Assembly: GCA_030652575.1 (NCBI GenBank)
Contig: JAUSQI010000032.1
Location: 1 to 43,115, forward strand
Origin: Stagnimonas sp.
GTDB taxonomy: Bacteria; Pseudomonadota; Gammaproteobacteria; Nevskiales; Nevskiaceae
Direction of reading: 5' to 3'
DNA: 43,115 nt
A program made the position numbers and the translations under genes. Positions 1-15,219 of this stretch are shown here, in pieces (position 1 is the stretch's first letter; the number at the start of each line of letters is the position of its first letter). The notes beneath the pieces are model-generated. The model had not been told where the DNA came from. It saw only the letters and a program-made list of their open reading frames with translations, and did no database searches.

Positions 1-3103
<3,103 letters not shown>

Positions 3104-3144
3104 TGGGCCGCTCACCACCTTGCCACGATGAACCTGCAAGACGT

Positions 3145-3537
3145 TTACAGACATCCCACAGGCTTCAACCCCGAATCCAAACCTTGGCTCGCGCAGGCCC
3201 AAGTCACACCCGCTTGGGCATCCTGAGTTGGCGTGTAGACCAGCCGCGCACCGGGCAGCGCCGAACCTTCGGAGAAATACACGGCCACCACGCCACCTTC
3301 ACCTACGACATAGCTCACGCCCGGCATTTCGTCGCCACCCACCTTGAGTTCGTCGATATTCTTCGGCCAGTGCTGCTGGCTGGTGGCGTAGTCGACCACG
3401 CCATCCTGCAGACGCGCGACCGACTCCTGTGCCGACTTCAGCTGCTCCGCCTGCTTCTGCGCTGCACAGCCGGAGATCAGGGCGATGAAAAACACGAAGA
3501 ATGGGGTGATTGAACGGGCTTGGAATGCACGGTTCAT
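3145..3537 (-). CDS. Small lipoprotein with a pilin-like C-terminal domain
   Basis: A 130-residue protein with a lipoprotein signal: hydrophobic FFVFFIALIS followed by the lipobox ISGCAAQ, so lipidation at the cysteine is expected. Residues about 25-45 look helical. The C-terminal half, with W-x-C near TWACAS and a final cysteine in LKPVGCL, resembles the disulfide-closed globular domain of type IV pilins (PilA/pilin subunits). The pilin prepilin-peptidase motif and N-terminal hydrophobic spine are missing, so it is not a pilus subunit as it stands. The ATG at 3537 is preceded by a good ribosome site (AGAGGAGAG). It is transcribed on its own, convergent with the cellulase gene. Function unknown. 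Confidence 0.75.
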   Translation of the reverse strand: MNRAFQARSITPFFVFFIALISGCAAQKQAEQLKSAQESVARLQDGVVDYATSQQHWPKNIDELKVGGDEMPGVSYVVGEGGVVAVYFSEGSALPGARLVYTPTQDAQAGVTWACASQGLDSGLKPVGCL

Positions 3538-3637
3538 GATGTTCTCTCCTCTATTGTTATTCCCTGTCAGGCAGGGTTAACGAGGAGTGTAGCGCGTTGC
3601 CTGAACGCGCACGATCACCTGTCTCAACCGCGGATTT

Positions 3638-5335
<1,698 letters not shown>

Positions 5336-5405
5336 TCATCGGATCGAAGCAAAAGCGTCGATCACGACATTTTACAGCAGCGCGACCACCATCCCGAGAC
5401 GATCT

Positions 5406-7034
5406 TCAAGCCGTCGGCAATTTGTGTTCCTTGAACTGCTGCCGCAGCTGCAATTTGCTGATCTTGCCGGTCGCGGTGTGCGGAATCTCCGGCACGAACA
5501 CCACGTCATCCGGCGTCCACCACTTGGCGATCTTGCCCGTGAAGTGGCCCAGCAACTCGTCGCGGCTGGTTTCCTGCCCCGGCTTCTTGACGATGATGAG
5601 CAAGGGTCGCTCGTCCCACTTGGGGTGATGCACGCCGATGACGGCGGCCTCCTGCACGGCGGGATGCGCCATCGCCACGTTCTCAAGATCGATCGAGCTG
5701 ATCCATTCGCCACCGGACTTGATGACGTCCTTGCTGCGGTCGGTGATCTGCAAGAAGCCGTCCGGGTCCAGCGTGCCGACGTCGCCAGTGGGGAACCAGC
5801 CGTCGATGGTGGGATCGTTATCGAGCTTGTAGTAGCCGCTGACCACCCAGGGGCCTTTGACATGGATATCGCCGAAGGCCTTGCCGTCGCGCGGCAACTC
5901 CGCACCCGTCTCGTCGACGATCTTGAGATCGACCCCGAAGATCGGCCGGCCCTGCTTGATTTCCACTGCGAACTGCTCGTCCTTGGGCAAGCTCAGATGG
6001 TGGTTCTTGAGCGAGCCGTAGGTGCCGAGCGGGCTCATCTCGCTCATGCCCCAGGCATGGCCGATGCGCACGCCATAGTCGTCACGGAACGTCTTCATCA
6101 GCGCCGGCGGGCAGGCCGAGCCACCGACCGTCGAGCGCCATTGCGTGGTGAACTTGAGCTTGTGTTTCTGCAGGTGCTGCATCAGCCCGAGCCAGACCGT
6201 CGGCACGCCAGCAGAGAAGGTCACGCGCTCGCTCTCGAACAGCTCATACAGGCTGGCGCCATCCAGTCCCGCACCGGGCAGCACGAGCTTCGCCCCCATC
6301 ATCCCGCAGGCATACGGCGTGCCCCAGCCGTTGACGTGGAACATCGGCACCACTGGCAGCACGACATCGCGGGCGGTAAGACACATCACGTCCGGCAGGC
6401 AGGCGGCCATTGCGTGCAGGATGGTCGAGCGATGCGAATACAGCACGCCCTTGGGGTTGCCGGTGGTGCCGCTGGTGTAGCAGAGCGAGGCTGCTTCGCG
6501 CTCGTCGAAGCTCGGCCATTCGTATTGATCGCTTGCCGCCGCCAGCAACTCCTCGTAGGAAAGCGGCTGCACGTTCTTCATCGTCGGCAGCTTGTCTGCC
6601 GTTGTCATTGCCACCCAGTGCTTCACGGTTTTGCACTGCGGCGCGATGCCATCGACCAGCGGCGCAAAGCATTCGTCGAAGAACAAGACCTGGTCTTCGG
6701 CGTGATTGATGATCCAGATGATCTGTTCGGGGAACAGGCGCGGGTTGACGGTGTGCAGTACGCGGCGGGCGCTGGAGACGCCGTAATACAGTTCGAGATG
6801 CCGGTGGGTGTTCCACGCCAGCGTGCCGACGGTGGTCTGCGGTGCGACCGCCAGGGTATCCAGCACGTTGGCGACACGACGCGCGCGCGCGGCAACGTCG
6901 GCATAGGTGCAGCGATGAATCCTGCCGCCGTCATCCGGCAGGCGCGAAACCACTTCGGTATCGCCGTGGAAACGTTCGACGTGACGAACGATGTCGGCCA
7001 CCAACAATTGGTGATCCATGATCAGACCATGCAT
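5406..7034 (-). CDS. Medium/long-chain fatty acid-CoA ligase (AlkK-like, ANL superfamily)
   Basis: Activates fatty acids to acyl-CoA through an acyl-adenylate. The 542-residue protein carries all core ANL motifs: the phosphate loop [11 protein letters not shown], the A5 region [25 protein letters not shown], the hinge region [20 protein letters not shown], and a C-terminal catalytic lysine motif in [13 protein letters not shown]. The overall pattern ([23 protein letters not shown]) is that of the AlkK group of medium-chain acyl-CoA synthetases. The ATG at 7034 follows GGAGGAGAACC, a strong ribosome site, so a later internal start (MDHQLL) is less likely. It sits between pyrG and tilS with 19 bases to tilS, where Gammaproteobacteria do not usually carry such a gene. 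Exact chain-length preference cannot be read from sequence. Confidence 0.92.
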   Translation of the reverse strand: MHGLIMDHQLLVADIVRHVERFHGDTEVVSRLPDDGGRIHRCTYADVAARARRVANVLDTLAVAPQTTVGTLAWNTHRHLELYYGVSSARRVLHTVNPRLFPEQIIWIINHAEDQVLFFDECFAPLVDGIAPQCKTVKHWVAMTTADKLPTMKNVQPLSYEELLAAASDQYEWPSFDEREAASLCYTSGTTGNPKGVLYSHRSTILHAMAACLPDVMCLTARDVVLPVVPMFHVNGWGTPYACGMMGAKLVLPGAGLDGASLYELFESERVTFSAGVPTVWLGLMQHLQKHKLKFTTQWRSTVGGSACPPALMKTFRDDYGVRIGHAWGMSEMSPLGTYGSLKNHHLSLPKDEQFAVEIKQGRPIFGVDLKIVDETGAELPRDGKAFGDIHVKGPWVVSGYYKLDNDPTIDGWFPTGDVGTLDPDGFLQITDRSKDVIKSGGEWISSIDLENVAMAHPAVQEAAVIGVHHPKWDERPLLIIVKKPGQETSRDELLGHFTGKIAKWWTPDDVVFVPEIPHTATGKISKLQLRQQFKEHKLPTA

Positions 7035-7053
7035 TTGCGGTTCTCCTCCGCGG

Positions 7054-8355
7054 TTAATTATTTGTGAAGCGCTGTCGCCAGCTTAGCGGCAGCCCGTGAA
7101 AATCGGGAGCCTGCCAACAGAGTTGCATTGCCGTCGCAGAGTTCCAACGGCCTGCAACGGAAACCAGCTGGCCTGCGAGGAAGACAAGCGGCAGTCGTGG
7201 CCTGAGCCACGGCGGCACGCCAGCCTGTTGTGCCAGATATCGCAGGCTGCGGGTGTGGGCATCATTCTTTGGTCGAATACGCTCACCGCCCTGGGCAAAG
7301 CGCACCTGCACCGGCTCGGCAAAATCCTCCATCGCATGCAGCACGCCATAGCCCGCGGGCAGTTGCAGGGGCTGCTTGCCATCCCATGTGGCCGTGAAAT
7401 CTTCCGGCAGTGGCGGCAATGGCGCGCTCGCATAAAGCACATCGCGGTAGCGACGACACTCGATACCCGGCCAGCGCAGCAGTGGCATCGCCTCGGCCTG
7501 CGCCCGCAGCACATCGCGTTCAAGCTGCTGCAAGGTGCTGGCAAAGGGAACCGGCAAACGGCGGGCCGCCAACCAGTGGCGCAGCACCAGACGACGCTCG
7601 GCAGGCTTGAGCGCCAACAGGCCCGACACCGATAAACCATCGTCCCGGCACAGTGGCAACAGCAGGGTTTCGGCCAGGCCCGTCAGCAAGGTCGCCGCAT
7701 CGGCGGCGTGTTCGGCCGCACGGGCCAGTTGTGCATCGGCATCGGGCCAGCGCGAATGCAGTCTCGGCATCACGTTGCTGCGCAGCCAGCTGCGTGCGTA
7801 CTGCGGATCACTGTTGTGCGGGTCTTCGATCCAGCACAGCGCGTGCTGCTCCGCGTATTGCCGCAGTGCGTCACGCGACACCCGCAGCAGTGGCCGCCAC
7901 AGGGTGAGGCCCGACGCGCCAAGCGGCGTGGTGATGGGCATTGCTGCCAAGCCCTCCACACCGGTGCCGCGCAGCAGGCGCAACAGCACCGTCTCGGCTT
8001 GGTCGCCTGCGTGATGCGCGGTGAGCAGCACCGCATCTTTCGGCATATGGGCTTGCAAGGCCGCATAGCGCGCCGCACGCGCGGCGGCTTCAGGCCCTTG
8101 TGGATGCTGGGCATCGACGCTGACGCGCAGCACCTGCAGCGGCACCTGCCAGGCATCGCACTGTGCTGCGCATTGGCCGGCCCAGTCGTCGGCGCTGTCC
8201 TGCAGGCCGTGGTGCACATGCAACGCGCCCAAACCCGGCAACTGCGCTGCGCAGGCGAGATGCAGCAGCACGGTCGAATCCATGCCGCCGCTGTAGGCGA
8301 CGCAATAAGCGCTGGCAGCGGGTGCCGCTTGCAGAACTTGGGGGCTGAGGCTCAT
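7054..8355 (-). CDS. tilS: tRNA(Ile)-lysidine synthase
   Basis: Converts the wobble cytidine of tRNA-Ile(CAU) to lysidine so that it reads AUA. The N-terminal PP-loop ATPase motif SGGMDSTVLLH is intact, followed by LGALHVHHGLQDSADDW and LTAHHAGDQAETVLLRLLRG, both diagnostic of TilS. The C-terminal part has the RRLPVPF and FAQGGERIRPKN elements typical of the substrate-binding domains. I use the ATG at 8355 because it places the PP-loop near residue 22 and gives 433 residues, close to the E. coli protein (432). An in-frame ATG at 8397 would add 14 residues and nearly touch the DUF1272 gene. Neither start has a convincing ribosome site. Confidence 0.93.
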   Translation of the reverse strand: MSLSPQVLQAAPAASAYCVAYSGGMDSTVLLHLACAAQLPGLGALHVHHGLQDSADDWAGQCAAQCDAWQVPLQVLRVSVDAQHPQGPEAAARAARYAALQAHMPKDAVLLTAHHAGDQAETVLLRLLRGTGVEGLAAMPITTPLGASGLTLWRPLLRVSRDALRQYAEQHALCWIEDPHNSDPQYARSWLRSNVMPRLHSRWPDADAQLARAAEHAADAATLLTGLAETLLLPLCRDDGLSVSGLLALKPAERRLVLRHWLAARRLPVPFASTLQQLERDVLRAQAEAMPLLRWPGIECRRYRDVLYASAPLPPLPEDFTATWDGKQPLQLPAGYGVLHAMEDFAEPVQVRFAQGGERIRPKNDAHTRSLRYLAQQAGVPPWLRPRLPLVFLAGQLVSVAGRWNSATAMQLCWQAPDFHGLPLSWRQRFTNN

Positions 8356-8406
8356 CCACCGATTGTTGGTGGCTTGAGGGCCGCGCAGCAAGCGCATCGG
8401 ACTTTT

Positions 8407-8643
8407 TCAGCAGCCTTGCGGCTTGTGGATGCGTTCTGTGGAGGCGGGGTAGCGCAACAATTTTTCAGCGGGACGCACAGGCCGTACGGCAAACCCGCCG
8501 CCGCAGTTTGGGCAACGACCCTTGAGGACGGTCTCGACACAATCGGCGCAGAACGTGCACTCGAACGAGCAGATGCGCGCTTCAAGCGAATCCGGCGGCA
8601 GATCGCGGTTGCAGCATTCGCAACTGGGACGCAGCGTTAGCAT
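8407..8643 (-). CDS. DUF1272 zinc-ribbon-like small protein
   Basis: A 78-residue cysteine-rich protein. MLTLRPSCECCNRDLPPDS, then ICSFECTFCADC and RCPNCGGGF give four CxxC-type pairs, so it should bind structural zinc. This arrangement is characteristic of the DUF1272 family, small soluble proteins of unknown role found in many Proteobacteria. It is transcribed with accA upstream (9 bases away) and tilS downstream. Confidence 0.85.
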   Translation of the reverse strand: MLTLRPSCECCNRDLPPDSLEARICSFECTFCADCVETVLKGRCPNCGGGFAVRPVRPAEKLLRYPASTERIHKPQGC

Positions 8644-8652
8644 GCGGCGGGC

Positions 8653-9642
<990 letters not shown>

Positions 9643-9659
9643 GGCATCGTCCTGATGAG

Positions 9660-12600
9660 CTATTCGTCGTCGCCGCCGCTGCCGAAGCCGCCACTGGAAC
9701 TACGCTCGAAACGGCGTTCCTGCGGCGGTGGCGTGTAGCGACGGTATTGCACTTTAACGCACTCTGTCGTCAAAAAATGTTGCAGTGCGGCCATGCCGGA
9801 TTCGGTGAGTTTCAGCTTCCAGTCCGCAGGCCAGTCCAGCAGCGCGCGTGCGGTGCTGTTGCTCACCTCCACCATCACCGGCATGCCTTCCGCGTGGCGG
9901 AACGGCGTCAGCAAGGAACGCAGAATGCTCACGTCTGCGGCGGGGCGATCCCACACCAGCCAGACCCGCTGCGCGTAGTCGGCGGCGATGGCGGCACGGC
10001 TGAAGAACTCGGCGTTGTAGAGGCGCGGCTCGCTCATGCGGCCATCGCGCGGCGCGCTCATCGACAGCTCGCCCTGCACGAACACCACGTCGTCGAGCTT
10101 CACGGTGTTCTTCGCCACGTGCCATTTATCGGCGTCGATGAAGGTGGTGAGCGTCGCACCGCCTTCGGTGAAGGTGACTTTGTAGCTGTCCTTCGCCGCC
10201 TTGCCCATCGCGCCGTCACGCGCCTTGAAGTAGCGGATGTCGGTGACCCAGGCTGCGAAGAGGTTTTTACTGCGCGGCACCCAGGGCGTCTTGCCCTTCG
10301 CATCCGGCTTTGCTGCGGGCGGCAGCTTGGCGAGGATTTCGGATAGTCGCCCGCTGCAGGTCTGGTCGATCAGTGCCTTGTGCGTTTCGATGGGATGGCC
10401 GGAGAGATAAAAGCCCAGCGTCTCCATCTCGTGCTGGAGTTTTTCATCGAGCGACCATTCGGCAACGCGCTCCGGCTCGTGCCTCGGCTGCGCTTCGGCC
10501 AGCTTGCTGCCACCACCGCCGCCGAACAGATCATCCTGACCGCTGCTGGCATTGCTGGCGGCACGCTCGGCGAGCGAGAGCGCCTTGGGCAAGGTCTTCA
10601 GCAGCGACGCACGGTTCAAGCCCCACTCGTCGAAACTGCCGCTGAAGATCATGGCCTCCAGCAATTTCTTGTTGGCTTTTTTCAGGTCGATGCGGCGGCA
10701 GAAGTCGAACAGATCGACGAAAGGCCCGCGCTGATCGCGCTCGGCGATGATGCCTTCCACCGCGCCCTCGCCCACGCCTTTCACCGCACCCAGTCCGTAA
10801 CGCACCTGGCCATTACCGGGCACGGTAAAGCGATAACGCGATTGATTGACCGACGGCGGCAGCACCTTGAGGCCCATGCGCACCGCCTCGTCGCGCATCA
10901 GCACCACAGATTCCGGGTGCGCCATTTCGCAGCTGAGCACCGCCGCCATGAACTCCGCCGGGTAATGGGTCTTGAGCCAGGCCGTGTGGTAGCTCACCAG
11001 CGCATAGGCGGCCGCGTGCGACTTGTTGAAGCCGTAGTTGGCGAACTTCTCCATCAGGTCGAAGACCTTGCCGGCCACTTCTTCGCCCACGCCCCGCTCG
11101 ATCGCACCCTTGTTGAAGATCGCACGCTGCTCGGCCATCTCGTCGGCCTTCTTCTTGCCCATCGCACGGCGCAAGAGATCGGCACCGCCGAGCGTGTAAC
11201 CGGCCAGGCGCTGGCTCATCTGCATCACCTGTTCCTGGTAGACGAAGATGCCGTAGGTGGCCTTCAGCACCGGCTCCATCTCGGGGTGCAGGTAGGTCAC
11301 TTTTTTCGGGTCGCGCTTGTTCTCGCAAAACACCGGGATGTTGTCCATCGGGCCGGGCCGATACAGCGAGACGAGCGCGATGATGTCCTCGAAGGTATCG
11401 GGCTTCAGATCGCGCGAGGCCTTTTGCATGCCCGGCGATTCCATCTGGAACACCGCGCTGCTCTCGCCGCTCTGGAAAATCTTCTGATAGGTGCGCGTGT
11501 CATCCAGTGGCAGCGCCAACATGTCCAGTTGCTTGCCGGTGCGCGCCTGGATGTTGCGCAGCGCCTCCTCGATCACCGTCAGCGTCTTCAGGCCGAGGAA
11601 GTCGAACTTCACCAGACCCAGGTTTTCCAGGTCCTTCATGTCGAACTGCGTGCGCACGCCCGAGCCATCGGGGTCGCAGTAGAGCGGCGTGTAGGTCATC
11701 AAGGGATCGGGCGCGATCACCACGCCGCCGGCATGCACGCCGACGCCACGGGTAATGCCTTCGAGTTCAAGTGCAAGGTCGAGTGCGGCCTTGGTGTCTT
11801 CCTCCTCCGCGTAGGCTTTTTTCAGCTCCGGCACCGACTCCACCGCGTCCGCCAGGGTCGCACCCGGGGTGGGCGGAATGAGCTTGGCGATGCGATCGCC
11901 GAAGCCATAGCCGTGGCCCATGATGCGGGTCACATCACGCACCACACCCTTGGCCGCCATGGTGTTGTAAGTGACGATCTGGCCGACATAGGCGCGGCCG
12001 TATTTCTGCGTCACGTAGCGGATGACGTTGTCGCGGTTGTCCATGCAGAAATCGACGTCGAAGTCCGGCATCGAAACGCGATCGGGGTTGAGAAAGCGCT
12101 CGAACAGCAAGTCGTACGGCAGCGGGTCGAGGTCGGTGATGCGCAGCGCATAGGCCACCAGCGAGCCCGCACCAGAGCCACGCCCCGGCCCCACCGGGCA
12201 GCCATTGGCCTTGCCCCAGCGGATGAAGTCGGCGACGGTGAGGAAGTAGCCGGGGAAACCCATTTTCTGGATGACGCCGATCTCGAACTCAAGGCGGTCC
12301 CAGTACTCCTGCTCCGGTCTTGCGAGCTTGATCTCGGTGAAGCGCAGCTTCAATCCTTCGCGCGCTTCGTGCTCCAGAAAACTGTCCGGCGTGTAGCCCT
12401 CCGGCACCGGGAAGTTGGGCAGGTGATAGGTGCCGAACTTGAGGTTGAGCGTGCAGCGCCGCGCGATGTGCAGCGTGTTGGCGATGGCCTCTGGCAGGTC
12501 AGCAAACAGCGCGGCCATTTCTTCCGCCGACTTGAGATATTGCTGCTCGGTGTAGAGCTTGGGCCGCTTGTCGTCGGCCAACACCCGGCCGGTGGCGATG

Positions 12601-13274
12601 CAAACGCGCGCCTCGTGCGCATCGAACTCGCTCTGCTTCAAAAAGCGCACATCGTTGGTCGCTACCAAAGGCAGCTGCGCATGGCGGCCGAAGGCAGCGG
12701 CGAGCTGCACCCAGTCCTCATCACCCGGCCGCTCGCAGCGGCAGACTTCCAGATAGAAACGCGCCGGGAACAGGGCGCGCCACTCGGCGGCGATCTGCTC
12801 GGCTGCGTCGAGCTGGTCGGCGAACAGCGCGCGCGCCAGCGTGCCGTCCTTGCCGCTCATGGCGATCAGCCCCGCACTCGATTCGGCCAGCCATTCGCGC
12901 TTCACCAGCGCGCCATGACGGGTCTGGTTTTCGAGCTGTGCGCGGCTGAGCAGCGATGAGAGATTCCTGAAGCCGCCCTCGTGCTGTACGAACAGCGTCA
13001 GCCGTTCCGGGCCTTCATCCTTGTTGCGCTCTTCGAGCCAGACATCGCAACCGGCAACCGGCTTGATGCCCGCCCCTTCCGCCGCCTTGTAGAACTTGAC
13101 CATCGCGAACAGATTGTTGGCGTCGGTGATCGCCAGCGCCGGCAGCTTCAGTTCCGCCGCACGCGAGGTGAGCGTGGCGCCCTGCCCGCCGCCTTTGCGC
13201 TTGGGCGGCTCGATGCGGACGATGCCATCGGTGAGCGAATACTCGGTGTGCAGGCGCAGATGGACGAAGCTCAT
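9660..13274 (-). CDS. dnaE: DNA polymerase III subunit alpha
   Basis: Replicative polymerase, C-family, 1204 residues (E. coli 1160). The PHP domain opens with [17 protein letters not shown]. The palm carries the catalytic aspartates in [13 protein letters not shown] (about residues 402-408) and [12 protein letters not shown] (about 556), matching E. coli D401, D403 and D555. [14 protein letters not shown] (about 361) and [17 protein letters not shown] are further family signatures. The C-terminal third includes the helix-hairpin-helix region ([16 protein letters not shown]) and an OB-fold segment. The C-terminal tail is Arg/Gly/Ser-rich ([15 protein letters not shown]), which is not usual. 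The start ATG overlaps the rnhB stop by four bases (ATGA), so translation is probably coupled. Confidence 0.98.
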   Translation of the reverse strand: MSFVHLRLHTEYSLTDGIVRIEPPKRKGGGQGATLTSRAAELKLPALAITDANNLFAMVKFYKAAEGAGIKPVAGCDVWLEERNKDEGPERLTLFVQHEGGFRNLSSLLSRAQLENQTRHGALVKREWLAESSAGLIAMSGKDGTLARALFADQLDAAEQIAAEWRALFPARFYLEVCRCERPGDEDWVQLAAAFGRHAQLPLVATNDVRFLKQSEFDAHEARVCIATGRVLADDKRPKLYTEQQYLKSAEEMAALFADLPEAIANTLHIARRCTLNLKFGTYHLPNFPVPEGYTPDSFLEHEAREGLKLRFTEIKLARPEQEYWDRLEFEIGVIQKMGFPGYFLTVADFIRWGKANGCPVGPGRGSGAGSLVAYALRITDLDPLPYDLLFERFLNPDRVSMPDFDVDFCMDNRDNVIRYVTQKYGRAYVGQIVTYNTMAAKGVVRDVTRIMGHGYGFGDRIAKLIPPTPGATLADAVESVPELKKAYAEEEDTKAALDLALELEGITRGVGVHAGGVVIAPDPLMTYTPLYCDPDGSGVRTQFDMKDLENLGLVKFDFLGLKTLTVIEEALRNIQARTGKQLDMLALPLDDTRTYQKIFQSGESSAVFQMESPGMQKASRDLKPDTFEDIIALVSLYRPGPMDNIPVFCENKRDPKKVTYLHPEMEPVLKATYGIFVYQEQVMQMSQRLAGYTLGGADLLRRAMGKKKADEMAEQRAIFNKGAIERGVGEEVAGKVFDLMEKFANYGFNKSHAAAYALVSYHTAWLKTHYPAEFMAAVLSCEMAHPESVVLMRDEAVRMGLKVLPPSVNQSRYRFTVPGNGQVRYGLGAVKGVGEGAVEGIIAERDQRGPFVDLFDFCRRIDLKKANKKLLEAMIFSGSFDEWGLNRASLLKTLPKALSLAERAASNASSGQDDLFGGGGGSKLAEAQPRHEPERVAEWSLDEKLQHEMETLGFYLSGHPIETHKALIDQTCSGRLSEILAKLPPAAKPDAKGKTPWVPRSKNLFAAWVTDIRYFKARDGAMGKAAKDSYKVTFTEGGATLTTFIDADKWHVAKNTVKLDDVVFVQGELSMSAPRDGRMSEPRLYNAEFFSRAAIAADYAQRVWLVWDRPAADVSILRSLLTPFRHAEGMPVMVEVSNSTARALLDWPADWKLKLTESGMAALQHFLTTECVKVQYRRYTPPPQERRFERSSSGGFGSGGDDE

Positions 13275-13897
13275 TGGGTGAAGCCAACAGCGCTGTCAGG
13301 GAACGGGGGATGGGGGATGGGGAACAGCGACGCTTGGGCGCAGGGCGCGAAGCTCATGCGGTGCGCCGCGCAGGTACCCAGCTTGCGCAAGGCGGCGAGG
13401 TGTTGCGCCGTGCCGTAGCCCTTGTGCTGCGCGAATCCGTAGCCGGGATGTTCGGCATCGAGCCGCAGCATCTCCGCATCACGCGCCACCTTGGCCAGGA
13501 TGCTCGCGGCCATGATTTCTTCATGCAGCGCATCGCCGCCAATGACGCAACGGGTGCTTACACCCAGCTTGGGGTCGATGTTGCCATCCACCAGACAGAG
13601 TGACGGCTGCACCACCAATGCAGCGACCGCACGCCGCATGGCGAGCAGGTTGGCTTGCAGGATGTTGCGCGCATCAATCTCTTCGACGCTGGCGCTGGCA
13701 ATGGCAAAAGCTACGGCCTGCTGCTGGATGAGTGGAGACAACCGCTCGCGCTGCGCTGCCGTCAGTTGCTTGGAATCCTTCAATCCCTGGATGCCATGAC
13801 CGATCGGCAGTATCACGGCGGCCGCAAACACCGGCCCGGCCAGGCAGCCGCGCCCGGCTTCGTCGATGCCTGCCGTCAGTTCGCCGATGTGGTTCAT
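13271..13897 (-). CDS. rnhB: Ribonuclease HII with a repeat-derived C-terminal tail
   Basis: Removes RNA from RNA-DNA hybrids and initiates removal of misincorporated ribonucleotides. The active-site motif GIDEAGRGCLAGPV is at residues 10-23, followed by GLKDSKQLTAAQRE and ASILAKVARD, which carry the remaining acidic residues. The body (to about AHRMSFAPC, residue 187) covers the normal family length. The last 20 or so residues (beginning QASLFPIPHPPFPDS) are encoded across a 7-bp tandem repeat and look like an accidental extension up to the dnaE start. It follows lpxB with 58 bases between them, the conserved lpxB-rnhB-dnaE order. Confidence 0.96.
   Translation of the reverse strand: MNHIGELTAGIDEAGRGCLAGPVFAAAVILPIGHGIQGLKDSKQLTAAQRERLSPLIQQQAVAFAIASASVEEIDARNILQANLLAMRRAVAALVVQPSLCLVDGNIDPKLGVSTRCVIGGDALHEEIMAASILAKVARDAEMLRLDAEHPGYGFAQHKGYGTAQHLAALRKLGTCAAHRMSFAPCAQASLFPIPHPPFPDSAVGFTQ
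13301..13325. repeat. 7-bp tandem repeat (GGGGATG type) inside the 3' end of rnhB
   Basis: Period-7 units read gaacggg, ggatggg, ggatggg, gaac on the plus strand, beginning at 13301. Such degenerate GGGAATG/GGGGATG heptads are common between genes of Xanthomonadales (established knowledge). Here they sit inside the reading frame and supply the terminal Pro/Phe/His-rich residues of RNase HII. Confidence 0.7.
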
Positions 13898-13955
13898 ATT
13901 CCTAGCCTGCCTTGTTTGCGGCGCGTTTGGCAGTCTTGACGAGGCAGCAAGTTGT

Positions 13956-15104
13956 TTATCGGCTCAGCAACTCGGCGATGGCATCCGCAGCCAGTGTGCC
14001 CGCATCGCGTTTCAGTGCCTGGCGCACCGCGGCAAAAGGGCGGGTTTGCGCGGCGGCGGTTGCTGCACTGAACAAGGGCCAGGCGGCCTCTGCCAGCACC
14101 TCCGCCGTGCAGCGTTCTTGCAGGCACTCGGGCACGACGGGCGCGTCGCACAGCAGATTGGGCAGGCTGACCTGCTTGATCTTGATCATGCCCAGCGTGC
14201 GCAGAAAAAACACCGTCAATGGCGAAGCGGCGTAGCCGACGACCATCGGGCGGCCCAGCAGCAAGCCTTCGAGGGTTGCGGTGCCGCTGGCCAGCAGCAC
14301 CACATCGGCCGCCTGCATGGCCTCACGGGATTGGCCGTCCAGCAAGGTCCACGACACCTGCGAAGCATGTGCGGCGCGAGCGGCTTCGATGGCCGCGCGC
14401 AGGCCGGGCTTTGCGATGGGCGTGACCACCTGCAAGCCGGGCATCTGGCTCGCCAGACGGGCGACGGCCTGCGCGAATGGCACGGCCAGCCGGCTCACTT
14501 CGCCGCCGCGCGAACCGGGCAGCACGGCCAGCGTCGGCGCTTCGCTCAAGCCCAGCGCCTGACGGCCCTGCAGGGGTGTGACCGTATCGTCGAGCTGATC
14601 GGCCAGAGGGTGACCGATGTAGGCTGCGGGCACGCTATGCCGGGCATAGAACGCAAGCTCGAACGGAAACAGGCACAGCATCAAATCCACCGACTTCTTG
14701 ATGCCATGCACGCGGTTTTCGCGCCAGGCCCAGACGCTGGGACTGACCACATGTACGGTCTTGAGGCCACGTTGTCTGAGTCGTCGTTCGAGGCCCAGAT
14801 TGAAGTCGGGCGCGTCGATGCCAATCACCACGTCGGGCTGCTCGCGCACGTAGCGGTCGATCAGCGCGGCACGCAGCTTGAACAGGCGCGGGATGGCGGG
14901 CAGAACTTCCGCGATGCCCATGATCGAGAGCACATCAATGCTCTGCACCGCTTCGCAACCCTCGGCCACCATTCTCGGACCGGCCACGCCGCTGAAACGC
15001 GCCTGCGGGTAACGCTGTTTCAGCGCGCGGATGAGTGCCGCGCCAAGAATGTCGCCGGAGAGTTCGCCAGCGATGAGGGCGAAATGGATTGGCTGATTGG
15101 TCAT
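13956..15104 (-). CDS. lpxB: Lipid-A-disaccharide synthase
   Basis: GT19 glycosyltransferase joining 2,3-diacylglucosamine-1-phosphate to UDP-2,3-diacylglucosamine to form the lipid A disaccharide at the inner membrane. The start MTNQPIHFALIAGELSGDILG contains the family signature AGELSGD. Also present are FSGVAGPRM, IGIDAPDFNLGLERRLR, VSPSVWAWRENRVHGIKK and LAVLPGSRGGEVSRL, the last contacting UDP. Length 382 matches E. coli LpxB. It is separated from lpxA by about 115 bases holding three inverted repeats, whereas lpxA-lpxB is usually tight. The ATG at 15104 has no strong ribosome site nearby. Confidence 0.97.
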   Translation of the reverse strand: MTNQPIHFALIAGELSGDILGAALIRALKQRYPQARFSGVAGPRMVAEGCEAVQSIDVLSIMGIAEVLPAIPRLFKLRAALIDRYVREQPDVVIGIDAPDFNLGLERRLRQRGLKTVHVVSPSVWAWRENRVHGIKKSVDLMLCLFPFELAFYARHSVPAAYIGHPLADQLDDTVTPLQGRQALGLSEAPTLAVLPGSRGGEVSRLAVPFAQAVARLASQMPGLQVVTPIAKPGLRAAIEAARAAHASQVSWTLLDGQSREAMQAADVVLLASGTATLEGLLLGRPMVVGYAASPLTVFFLRTLGMIKIKQVSLPNLLCDAPVVPECLQERCTAEVLAEAAWPLFSAATAAAQTRPFAAVRQALKRDAGTLAADAIAELLSR

Positions 15105-15115
15105 GATTTATTTAG

Positions 15116-15210
15116 GCCGTCCTTGGCGAGACGGCGGCTATTTTCCAGGCCCCGGTGCGGTCATTCATGACCGCCCGTTCGGTGGGAAAACAGTCCACTG
15201 GACTGTTTTC
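15116..15210. repeat. Three consecutive inverted repeats between lpxA and lpxB (REP/BIME-like)
   Basis: Repeat 1 has arms 15116-15121 and 15130-15135 (GCCGTC/GACGGC). Repeat 2 has arms 15157-15164 and 15067+100 to 15174, that is 15167-15174 (GCGGTCAT/ATGACCGC, 2-base loop). Repeat 3 has arms 15186-15197 and 15199-15210 (GAAAACAGTCCA/TGGACTGTTTTC, 1-base spacer). Repeat 3 is flanked by GGTGG and CCACC, which could lengthen the stem. All are perfect matches. No T-tract follows on the minus strand, so they do not look like ordinary terminators. Confidence 0.75.
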
Positions 15211-15219
15211 TGATCCACC

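Noticed and set aside
3592-3610. Inverted repeat GCGCGTT/AACGCGC as pyrG terminator
   Set aside because: No T-tract follows on the minus strand and the loop and position fit poorly.
10380-12959. 859-codon plus-strand open frame antisense to dnaE
   Set aside because: It is a shadow caused by high-GC codon use in dnaE; its translation is Arg/His/Leu-rich and has no domain pattern, while dnaE is certain.
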